Of a DNA stretch of 5,139 nt, positions 1 through 5,139 are shown piece after piece. Position 1 is the first letter of the stretch. Every line of letters starts with the position of its first letter. The notes under the pieces were generated by a model. That model saw only the letters and a program-made list of their open reading frames with translations, had not been told where the DNA came from and made no database searches. Position numbers and translations under genes: made by a program. Source of the DNA: an uncultured Clostridia bacterium (GTDB lineage Bacteria; Bacillota; Clostridia; Oscillospirales; Acutalibacteraceae); the NCBI GenBank assembly GCA_946187095.1, contig CAMHPW010000106.1:1-5139 (forward strand), given 5' to 3'.

Positions 1-102
1 TTCTTTCATTTCTGGTGTTTTCAAAAATGGATTTGGATTATTAATATCTTTTTCGCTCATATATGGATTAATATATTTAATATTATCTGTACCTATTTTC
101 AT
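1..102 (-). CDS. Unidentified AT-rich gene, N-terminal 34 codons only
   Basis: An open frame begins with ATG at 102 and runs to the window edge without a stop. The protein begins MKIGTDNIKYINPYMSEK and continues with an Asn/Pro-rich stretch (NPNPFLKTPEM). The start is well supported: GGAGG lies 5 nt upstream and a consensus promoter lies about 50 nt further up. The visible part is hydrophilic, rich in Asn, Lys, Ile and Pro, with no signal peptide or membrane segment, so a cytoplasmic product is the simplest reading. GC is about 22% (23 of 102 bases), far below the neighbouring shape genes. I do not recognise the family. Codon use is almost wholly A/T-ending, which fits recently acquired or accessory DNA, but 34 codons are too few to be sure. 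It is transcribed in the same direction as mrdA but apparently as its own unit. That it is a real gene start is likely; its function is unknown. Confidence 0.72.
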   Translation of the reverse strand, partial: MKIGTDNIKYINPYMSEKDINNPNPFLKTPEMKE

Positions 103-107
103 AATTT

Positions 108-112
108 CCTCC
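108..112 (-). promoter_or_regulatory. Ribosome binding site of the unidentified gene
   Basis: GGAGG reads on the minus strand and is followed by AAATT and then the ATG at 102, a spacing of 5 nt. It is the only strong Shine-Dalgarno sequence in this AT-rich stretch. It fixes the start of a gene too truncated to be identified by its protein alone. Confidence 0.75.
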
Positions 113-158
113 AAATAAATATATACAAATTCCAAAATATATTTAGTTCAACATTTTA

Positions 159-187
159 ATTATACGTTCGGAGAGAGAGAATGTCAA
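159..187 (-). promoter_or_regulatory. Consensus housekeeping (sigma-70/sigma-A type) promoter
   Basis: On the minus strand TTGACA (187-182) and TATAAT (164-159) both match consensus at all six positions, separated by the optimal 17 nt (181-165). The DNA upstream of the -35 is A/T-rich, as in an UP element. Transcription should start near 152, giving a leader of about 50 nt before the ATG at 102. The promoter begins 66 nt beyond the mrdA stop codon, so it separates the downstream gene from the shape-gene cluster. The spacer holds five TC repeats. I see no clear operator palindrome over the -10. The match suggests strong, largely constitutive expression unless a repressor acts; this is inferred from sequence only. 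Confidence 0.8.
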
Positions 188-196
188 CAAGTATTT

Positions 197-225
197 TTGA
201 CGTAATTACCAAAACAAAATATTAT
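197..225 (+). promoter_or_regulatory. Possible divergent promoter, antisense to mrdA
   Basis: On the plus strand TTGACG (197-202) and TATTAT (220-225) each differ from consensus at one position and are 17 nt apart. A transcript would start near 232 and run into the mrdA 3' end in antisense. The two opposing -35 boxes form a short inverted repeat (GTCAA at 183-187, TTGAC at 197-201). No credible plus-strand gene follows. The surrounding DNA is about 78% A/T, where such matches arise by chance, so this is tentative. Confidence 0.3.
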
Positions 226-253
226 TTTTTGTAAGATATAACAACATTATGAA

Positions 254-2260
254 TTATGAATTGTTAAGCATTTCGTCGCCGTGAAAATAGGCATTGAGCA
301 TGGTATAGGCTGTGCTCATAGCAGTATAGGAAGCCGCACCGTGTTCTATCATCACGGCAATGGCAATTTCAGGCTCATCAAAGGGTGCATAGCAGATAAA
401 ATTGGAATGGTCGGAACCGCTGTTTTCGGCAGTACCTGTTTTGGCAGCGACCTGTATATCGAAAGTATTGATAATGCCGTAGGCATTTGCCGCCATATTC
501 ATGGCTGTCTGCACTTCTTTCAGATTTTCCGGACTCACGCCCATTTCATCGACTTTTTCAGGCTTGCTCTGATAGACAGTTTTTTTGCCGTCATACGTCA
601 CGATTTTATCGACAACGTGGGTTTTGAGTCTGACACCGTTGTTGGCGATCGTAGCGGCATAAGTGGCAAGCTGTAAAGGCGTGAACTGATTGTCACTCTG
701 ACCGATCGCTGCAGGTGACACGGAAGCATCGTTCCATACAGAGCCGACTTTTGCACTGTATTCGGGACCGGCAAGCGTACCGGCACTTTCCCCGATCTCC
801 ACGCCTGTTTTGACACCCAGACCGCAGCGTTGGGCATATTTACGCAGATTTTCGATTCCGAGCAGTCTGCCCGTTTCGGCAAAAAAGACATTGCAGGAAT
901 CCTCTATGGCATGATACATATTGATCCAGCCGTGATAGCCCATACACCAGAGCCGCAAGCCGTTTTGAGTATATATTCCTTCACAGTCGATATATGTATC
1001 GGTTGTGATTTTTTTTTCCTGAAGAGCAGCGGAAGCGACAACGGGCTTGAACGTAGAGCCGGGAGCGAGAGCCCCCTGAAAAGCCCTGTCAAACATGGGT
1101 GAAGCAGTATCATTGGCAAGTTTAGTATAATCGGAATAGTAGTCATTGAGATCATATGTGGGATAGCTTGCGGCACAGAGTACCGAAAAATCCTTGACGT
1201 TCAGGACAACAAGGGCAGCCCCTTTGCAGTCACCGCCCATATATTCATTGCCCATCCATAAAGAGTAGTCATTGGCATATTTCACGGCATCCGCCAGAGC
1301 CTGCTGAGCGATTTTCTGCAGACGGGTATCTATTGTGAGATAAACACTGTTGCCCTGTACGGACGGAGTCTGTTTCAGAAGGGACACATTTCCTTTGGAA
1401 TCCATTTCAAAGGTCTGAGAACCGCCCGTACCACGCAGATTTTCTTCAAATGCCTGTTCCACGCCGTTTTTTCCGATGATATCGTGATAGCCGTAGCCCT
1501 TGTCCTTGAGTTCATCGTATTCCTCAGAGGAGATAAGCCCTGTCACGCCTACGATATGGGGTGCATCAGTGCCGTTTTTATATTTTCTCACGGCATAGCT
1601 CTCAACGGAGATGCCTTTGATATCATTGAGTTTTTCGGAAAGGGCAAGCATCTGATCTTCGGAGATGCCGTCAGCGAATATATACGGATCGGTATAGCTG
1701 TAGCCTGAATTTTCCATGTTATAACGGACACTTGCAATATCTCTGGTTTGTTTTTTGTCATAGTCTTTGCAGTCATATTTCCGGGCAAGTATCGCCATGC
1801 AGTCATCTGCCGTGGAATACGGATTCATATTGAGCCTGTCCTTGCTTTTGAGTTTGGCAACGCTTTCGGACTTGGAACTGTCGAAAACATAATTTCCGTT
1901 TTTGTCTATGATGATCGGAAAGTCATCCTTCCACTTTCCGCCCATGCCTTCAAGAAGTGAGACCGTTCTTGTAATGGCATCATTGAGTTTCTGATCGGGC
2001 ATGAAAAGTTTATTGATGACGATCTGATACCCTGTTTCATTCACGGCAAGGGGTACGCCGTTTTTATCGAATATTTCGCCTCTGATGCCGTCCGTTTCAA
2101 CGGTGTAGCTTGCAGAGGCTGTTGCAACTTCATCATAGTATTCCGACTGAAAGACCTGCCATTCCACGAGTCTGCCCAAAAGAACGGCTGCCGCAAAAGC
2201 CGTAAATACGCCTATAAAAATATATCTTGCTTTAAGAGAGGGATGTTTTTTCCTTTTCAT
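254..2260 (-). CDS. mrdA: Penicillin-binding protein 2, class B elongasome transpeptidase
   Basis: This 668-residue membrane-anchored D,D-transpeptidase cross-links peptidoglycan stem peptides during side-wall elongation, working with RodA under control of MreC and MreD. A short basic N-terminus (MKRKKHPSLK) precedes one membrane helix at about residues 13-29. The dimerisation (pedestal) domain follows, with the conserved RGEIFDKNG near 60 and the IGKNGVEQAFEENLRG block near 262-277. The transpeptidase domain has all three catalytic motifs: S402-TF-K405 (nucleophile Ser402), S455-C-N457 and K607-TG. There is no PASTA domain, which argues against SpoVD-type PBPs. The ATG at 2260 is chosen because it follows AAAGGTGATC. 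An in-frame ATG at 2311 would add 17 atypical residues and overlap mreD. It is last in the prfC-mreC-mreD-mrdA cluster, 4 nt after mreD. No rodA follows. Cys426, Cys439, His443 and Cys456 near the active site may form a metal site. Family length is normal and the frame is intact. Confidence 0.94.
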   Translation of the reverse strand: MKRKKHPSLKARYIFIGVFTAFAAAVLLGRLVEWQVFQSEYYDEVATASASYTVETDGIRGEIFDKNGVPLAVNETGYQIVINKLFMPDQKLNDAITRTVSLLEGMGGKWKDDFPIIIDKNGNYVFDSSKSESVAKLKSKDRLNMNPYSTADDCMAILARKYDCKDYDKKQTRDIASVRYNMENSGYSYTDPYIFADGISEDQMLALSEKLNDIKGISVESYAVRKYKNGTDAPHIVGVTGLISSEEYDELKDKGYGYHDIIGKNGVEQAFEENLRGTGGSQTFEMDSKGNVSLLKQTPSVQGNSVYLTIDTRLQKIAQQALADAVKYANDYSLWMGNEYMGGDCKGAALVVLNVKDFSVLCAASYPTYDLNDYYSDYTKLANDTASPMFDRAFQGALAPGSTFKPVVASAALQEKKITTDTYIDCEGIYTQNGLRLWCMGYHGWINMYHAIEDSCNVFFAETGRLLGIENLRKYAQRCGLGVKTGVEIGESAGTLAGPEYSAKVGSVWNDASVSPAAIGQSDNQFTPLQLATYAATIANNGVRLKTHVVDKIVTYDGKKTVYQSKPEKVDEMGVSPENLKEVQTAMNMAANAYGIINTFDIQVAAKTGTAENSGSDHSNFICYAPFDEPEIAIAVMIEHGAASYTAMSTAYTMLNAYFHGDEMLNNS

Positions 2261-2262
2261 AC

Positions 2263-2272
2263 GATCACCTTT
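2263..2272 (-). promoter_or_regulatory. mrdA ribosome binding site overlapping the mreD stop
   Basis: AAAGGTGATC on the minus strand matches the 3' part of the extended Shine-Dalgarno sequence and leaves only GT before the ATG at 2260, so the AGG core is 7 nt from the start codon. Its TGA is the mreD stop codon (2267-2265). This decides the start at 2260 over the ATG at 2311 and predicts translational coupling of mrdA to mreD. Confidence 0.85.
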
Positions 2273-2753
2273 TTGAAATACGCCTGTTGAGCCATGCGAA
2301 CAGAGGCACAAACGCCAGTGTATAAAGTATTCTTGTCATATAATGCGTCAGAAAGAAATGCATGATATAATTATACCCCGAAAATGCAAAATATAATACA
2401 AAGTGCAGAAGGAGTATCAGAAGAGCTGCCGCAGCACCTGCTGCAAGTGCGGAAAGAAAATTTCTTTTGACATATCCCGACAAAACAGATATGACAAAGC
2501 ATATGACCGTGAGGGATATCGCAAAATATCCGATATTTCCGCAGGATGCAAGATCAGCCGCCATTCCGCAGAATGCCCCGAAAATAACAGCCGTGCTTTC
2601 ATCTTCAAAGAAAGCCACAGACAAGGCAAGCGGCAACAATACAACTGCCTTTTCGCCGAAAATTTCGGGCAGCAAATACGGTGTTGCCTGCAACGCAAAT
2701 GCAAACACCGCCTGTATAAAATATAGTATATATTTAAAAAAACTTCTTTTCAT
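2265..2753 (-). CDS. mreD: Rod shape-determining membrane protein MreD
   Basis: This 162-residue integral membrane protein is the elongasome component that partners MreC and influences PBP2 and RodA activity. About six hydrophobic segments are visible (roughly 7-24, 36-50, 53-68, 74-94, 101-124, 140-155). The N-terminus (MKRSFFKY) and C-terminus (NRRISKR) are basic and probably cytoplasmic. The best family signature is GAFCGMAADLASCGNIGYFA at 59-78, which corresponds to the G-x-x-x-G-x-x-x-D block of MreD, here with an alanine before the Asp. Length is usual for the family, about 160-180 residues. The assignment leans on topology plus position, because MreD sequences diverge strongly, but its place between mreC and mrdA makes it secure. 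The start ATG at 2753 has a moderate ribosome binding site. The gene begins 12 nt after mreC ends and stops 4 nt before mrdA. Confidence 0.9.
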   Translation of the reverse strand: MKRSFFKYILYFIQAVFAFALQATPYLLPEIFGEKAVVLLPLALSVAFFEDESTAVIFGAFCGMAADLASCGNIGYFAISLTVICFVISVLSGYVKRNFLSALAAGAAAALLILLLHFVLYFAFSGYNYIMHFFLTHYMTRILYTLAFVPLFAWLNRRISKR

Positions 2754-2758
2754 AGAAA

Positions 2759-2767
2759 ATCACTCTT
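2759..2767 (-). promoter_or_regulatory. mreD ribosome binding site overlapping the mreC stop
   Basis: AAGAGTGAT on the minus strand begins in the TAA stop of mreC (2768-2766), and its GAG core lies 9 nt before the ATG at 2753. It is the weakest of the Shine-Dalgarno sequences in the cluster, so mreD may depend on ribosomes arriving from mreC. Confidence 0.6.
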
Positions 2768-3578
2768 AATGTGCCGACTGTCTGAGGATCACGACAGATG
2801 ACACGTTTTTGATATCTTCAAAAGGTTCGACCACTGCCGCAGGCATACCCGTCAATTCATCATCACGGGTATATTTGACCTTGCCTATCTTTATTTTTGA
2901 CGGATAAAGACTGTCCTCTGCTGTAACGACAATATCACCTGTAATGATGTTGTTTTCACGTTTGATATTTTTAAGACAAGTCAAGCCCTTGTCATATATA
3001 TCAAGACTGCCTGTTAAAATTCCCTTATCGGAGGATTTCCCGTCCTTGCAGGATATTCTGACATCAGGCGAAAGAATGGTTATGACCTTGCATGATGTGA
3101 AATCAACGGTACTGACATATCCGACAAGACCTTTTTCCGTGATCACAACATCATTGAGAGATACGCCGTCATGCAGTCCCCTGTCAAGCGTGAAGCCGTA
3201 AAAGCTGTCATTCACATCTCTCATGATGACATTTGCCGAACACAAGTCATAATCCTGATAATCTTCTTTCATATCGAGAAATGCCGACAGGGAATCATAC
3301 TTTTCTTTCATATCATAATAGTCTGCCAGCATATCATTCAGCCGTGTATTTTCTTCGGTCAGACGGCTGTTTTCCTTTTCGAGTTCGGAACGGCTTTTCT
3401 GAGGAGAAAGTGCCTTTCCCGTATCGGCAACTGCCCCTGTCAGCACATACTGCATCGGCGTGATGATATATCCCGATACAAAGTTATAGATATAGCCGTT
3501 TCCCGCCGTCATGAGAGAAAGTACCGTCAGTATTGCCAGCGTCACCAAAAGCACTTTCAGTCCTTTTCCTTTTTTCAT
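2766..3578 (-). CDS. mreC: Rod shape-determining protein MreC
   Basis: This 270-residue bitopic membrane protein scaffolds the elongasome: its extracytoplasmic domain binds and activates PBP2, and it works with MreD and MreB. The sequence shows a basic start (MKKGKGLK), one membrane helix at about 8-24, a periplasm-like or extracellular region, a coiled coil at about 62-105 rich in Glu/Lys/Leu heptads, then the beta-rich MreC domain from about 113. Family marks are DRGLHDGVSLNDVVITEKGLVG (132-153, shown here as its D-R-G, G-V and G-L-V-G blocks) and GDIVVTAEDSLYPSKIKIGKV near 214-234 (G-D-I-V-V-T, Y-P, I-G-K-V). The second block lacks the glycines usually seen after VT, a divergence of unknown effect. 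Four cysteines (113, 163, 177, 201) lie outside the membrane. The ATG at 3578 follows AAGGGAG at 8 nt spacing. It starts 15 nt after prfC ends. Length is typical. Confidence 0.93.
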   Translation of the reverse strand: MKKGKGLKVLLVTLAILTVLSLMTAGNGYIYNFVSGYIITPMQYVLTGAVADTGKALSPQKSRSELEKENSRLTEENTRLNDMLADYYDMKEKYDSLSAFLDMKEDYQDYDLCSANVIMRDVNDSFYGFTLDRGLHDGVSLNDVVITEKGLVGYVSTVDFTSCKVITILSPDVRISCKDGKSSDKGILTGSLDIYDKGLTCLKNIKRENNIITGDIVVTAEDSLYPSKIKIGKVKYTRDDELTGMPAAVVEPFEDIKNVSSVVILRQSAH

Positions 3579-3586
3579 TGAAAAAA

Positions 3587-3593
3587 CTCCCTT
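3587..3593 (-). promoter_or_regulatory. mreC ribosome binding site abutting the prfC stop
   Basis: AAGGGAG on the minus strand lies 8 nt before the ATG at 3578 and begins directly after the prfC TAA (3596-3594). The 15-nt gap leaves no room for a promoter, so mreC must be transcribed with prfC or from a promoter inside prfC. Confidence 0.8.
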
Positions 3594-5139
3594 TTAATTC
3601 CTGCTGAAATCAGTCAGGATCAGACCTTCGTTATGTTCCAAAGCCCAGTTGATATTCCACTCACTTGAAAACAGCAGAAGATGTTTGCCCTTCAAGTCCT
3701 GTATACGCTTTGTATCAGATGTGAGATTGAGTTTCTTGGGATCGATATCTTCATTGTCTATCCATCTTATCAGTTCATAGGGCATATTTTCCATGATGAT
3801 ATCCACGTTATACTCATTTTTCATTCTGTATTCCAGCACTTCAAATTGAAGAACACCGACAACGCCGACAATAATTTCCTCCATACCGCCGCCTAAATTC
3901 TGAAACATCTGTATCGCACCTTCCTGTGCAATCTGTGACATACCTTTGACGAACTGTTTTCTTTTCATGGTATCCTTGATACGCACTCTTGAAAAATGTT
4001 CGGGTGCAAAGGTAGGAATACCCTCGAATTTGACTTTTTTTGACGGTGAGCAGACGGTATCGCCAATGGAGAAAATGCCCGGATCGAATACGCCGATAAT
4101 ATCACCTGCATAGGCTTCATCAATGACTTCCCTGTCCTGAGCCATGAGCTGCTGAGGCTGTGACAAACGCATTTTTTTATCGCCCTGCACATGATAAACT
4201 TCCATTGTTTTATCATATCTTCCCGAACAGATACGCATGAAAGCGATTCTGTCACGGTGAGCCTTATTCATATTCGCCTGAATTTTAAAGACAAAGGCAG
4301 AGAACGTATCATCAAAGGGATCAACTTCACCCTCAACGGTATGACGAGGCAAAGGCGGAGTGGTCATTTTCAGGAAGTCCGCCAAAAACGGTTCTACACC
4401 GAAATTTGTCAAAGCCGAGCCGAAAAATACGGGAGTTAATTTGCCGTGACGGACGGCGTCAAGGTCAAGTTCATCACCGGCACCCTCCAGAAGTTCAATG
4501 TCATCACGGAGAGTTTGAGCAAGGGTATCGCCTATTTTATCATCGAGTTCGGGATCGTCAGCCCTGAGTTCCTGCATTTCGACTTCTTTCTGACCGTTGT
4601 TGGCGGTGAATGCGAGAATCTCTTTGCTTGCAAAGTCATAAACGCCTTTGAATTCCTTTCCGCAGCCGATAGGCCAGTTCATCGGACAGGTATGTATGCC
4701 GAGCACTTCTTCTATATCGTCCATGAGTTCATAAGGGCTTTTTGCCTCTCTGTCCATCTTGTTGATGAAAGTGAAAATCGGGATATCTCTCAATAAGCAT
4801 ACTTTAAAAAGTTTTCTTGTCTGAGCCTCAACGCCCTTTGAAGCGTCGATGACCATGACAGCGGAATCGGCTGCCATCAAAGTTCTGTAAGTATCTTCGG
4901 AAAAGTCCTGATGTCCGGGGGTATCTATGATATTCACGCAATAGCCGTTGTAATTGAACTGCATAACGGAAGAAGTAACGGAGATACCTCTTTGTTTTTC
5001 AATTTCCATCCAGTCGGAAACGGCGTGTTTATCGGATTTTTTACCCTTTACAGAGCCTGCTGTCTGAATGGTTCCCGTGTAAAGCAGGAGTTTTTCGGTA
5101 AGAGTAGTTTTACCGGCATCGGGGTGGGATATAATGGCA
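3594..5139 (-). CDS. prfC: Peptide chain release factor 3 (RF3), 5' end cut off
   Basis: RF3 is a translational GTPase that removes RF1/RF2 from the ribosome after peptide release. The frame is open from the window edge; 514 codons are visible, and the first ATG at 5009 is internal (the conserved SDWMEIEKQRG). Counting from the edge, G1 SHPDAGKT is at about 4-11, the G2 region RGISVTSS near 50-57, G3 DTPGH at 72-76, G4 NKMD at 126-129 and the G5-like SAL at 241-243. Domain II follows (FKIQANM, HRDRIAFMR near 284-302), then the RF3 C-terminal domain (IPTFAPEHFSRVRIKD, GVVGVLQFEV). RF3 rather than EF-G is shown by SHPDAGKT, WPIGCGK and the total size. By comparison with E. coli RF3 about 15 residues are missing, giving roughly 530, the family norm. 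It ends 15 nt before mreC and appears to lead that cluster. Its own promoter is outside the window. Confidence 0.95.
   Translation of the reverse strand, partial: AIISHPDAGKTTLTEKLLLYTGTIQTAGSVKGKKSDKHAVSDWMEIEKQRGISVTSSVMQFNYNGYCVNIIDTPGHQDFSEDTYRTLMAADSAVMVIDASKGVEAQTRKLFKVCLLRDIPIFTFINKMDREAKSPYELMDDIEEVLGIHTCPMNWPIGCGKEFKGVYDFASKEILAFTANNGQKEVEMQELRADDPELDDKIGDTLAQTLRDDIELLEGAGDELDLDAVRHGKLTPVFFGSALTNFGVEPFLADFLKMTTPPLPRHTVEGEVDPFDDTFSAFVFKIQANMNKAHRDRIAFMRICSGRYDKTMEVYHVQGDKKMRLSQPQQLMAQDREVIDEAYAGDIIGVFDPGIFSIGDTVCSPSKKVKFEGIPTFAPEHFSRVRIKDTMKRKQFVKGMSQIAQEGAIQMFQNLGGGMEEIIVGVVGVLQFEVLEYRMKNEYNVDIIMENMPYELIRWIDNEDIDPKKLNLTSDTKRIQDLKGKHLLLFSSEWNINWALEHNEGLILTDFSRN

Larger units (their letters stand above)
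103..253. other. AT-rich intergenic region between mrdA and the unidentified gene
   Basis: This 151-nt stretch is about 22% GC (34 of 151 bases). In the direction of the genes it holds, after the mrdA stop: a weak A/T-only inverted repeat (ACAAAA at 214-219, TTTTGT at 227-232), the consensus promoter at 187-159, another A/T-only inverted repeat in the leader (117-123 with 138-144), and the GGAGG site. There is no G/C-rich hairpin followed by a T run, so I cannot point to a terminator for the mrdA cluster. No small ORF with a ribosome binding site is visible. Confidence 0.7.

Noticed and set aside
117..144. Inverted repeat AAATATA/TATATTT in the leader of the unidentified gene, as an operator or RNA switch
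   Set aside because: The arms are A/T only with a 14-nt loop, and such repeats are frequent by chance at 22% GC. No riboswitch core is recognisable in a leader of about 50 nt.
214..232. A/T-only inverted repeat as an intrinsic terminator of mrdA
   Set aside because: The stem ACAAAA/TTTTGT has one G-C pair and the tract after it is short (TTTGG). This is too weak to call a terminator in such AT-rich DNA.
249..284. Plus-strand 11-codon frame (MNYELLSISSP) just after the possible divergent promoter
   Set aside because: There is no Shine-Dalgarno sequence, it overlaps the mrdA 3' end, and a frame this short is expected by chance.
281..676. Plus-strand 131-codon frame starting with GTG
   Set aside because: It lies wholly opposite the PBP2 transpeptidase region, has no ribosome binding site, and its residues are the mirror of conserved mrdA codons. 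The weak plus promoter at 197-225 does not rescue it.
2261..2311. Longer mrdA start at the ATG at 2311, adding 17 residues
   Set aside because: The extension (MCLCSHGSTG...) is unlike any PBP2 N-terminus and would overlap mreD by 47 nt, while the ATG at 2260 has a strong, well-spaced ribosome binding site and the expected basic N-terminus.
2366..2375. TATAAT on both strands inside mreD, as an internal promoter
   Set aside because: The palindromic ATATAATTATA gives -10 matches, but the minus-strand -35 position at 17-nt spacing is TATTAT, far from TTGACA, and on the plus strand no gene follows.
4446..4796. Plus-strand frame of 116 codons opposite prfC, and similar frames across 1484-4439
   Set aside because: They lie opposite highly conserved coding sequence in other frames, without ribosome binding sites or recognisable domains.

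Overview
The window reads almost entirely on the minus strand. It holds the downstream part of a tightly packed gene cluster, in transcription order prfC (5' end cut off by the window edge), mreC, mreD, mrdA. A short AT-rich intergenic region follows, and then the first 34 codons of an unidentified gene that runs off the other edge. The proteins look like those of an anaerobic, low-to-mid GC Firmicute, most likely a Clostridia member of the Ruminococcus/Oscillospiraceae kind. This placement is an inference from the style of the MreC, MreD and PBP2 proteins, the cysteines in their extracytoplasmic domains, strong Shine-Dalgarno sequences and a mid-40s GC content by eye. No marker gene fixes the genus.

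Layout. Positions 5139-3594: release factor 3, a ribosome-recycling GTPase with all five G motifs visible. Positions 3578-2766: MreC, the membrane-anchored scaffold of the elongasome. Positions 2753-2265: MreD, its polytopic membrane partner. Positions 2260-254: the class B transpeptidase PBP2, with intact STFK, SCN and KTG motifs. The gaps between these genes are 15, 12 and 4 nt. At each junction the stop codon of the upstream gene touches or lies inside the Shine-Dalgarno sequence of the next, so the genes are probably co-transcribed and translationally coupled. No promoter was recognised inside the cluster; it must lie beyond 5139.

MreC, MreD and PBP2 work together at the membrane to direct side-wall peptidoglycan synthesis in rod-shaped growth. 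MreB and RodA, their usual partners, are not in the window. RF3 acts in translation and has no known direct role in cell shape, so its place at the head of the cluster is the main gene-order curiosity.

Positions 253-103 form a 151-nt intergenic region of about 22% GC. It carries a textbook promoter on the minus strand (TTGACA, 17 nt, TATAAT), whose spacer contains a (TC)5 dinucleotide repeat. A second, weaker promoter-like pair faces the other way. The strong promoter and a GGAGG ribosome binding site serve the unidentified AT-rich gene at 102-1. That junction, rather than the conserved shape genes, is the part of the window most worth following up. I found no RNA gene, CRISPR array, insertion sequence or convincing intrinsic terminator.
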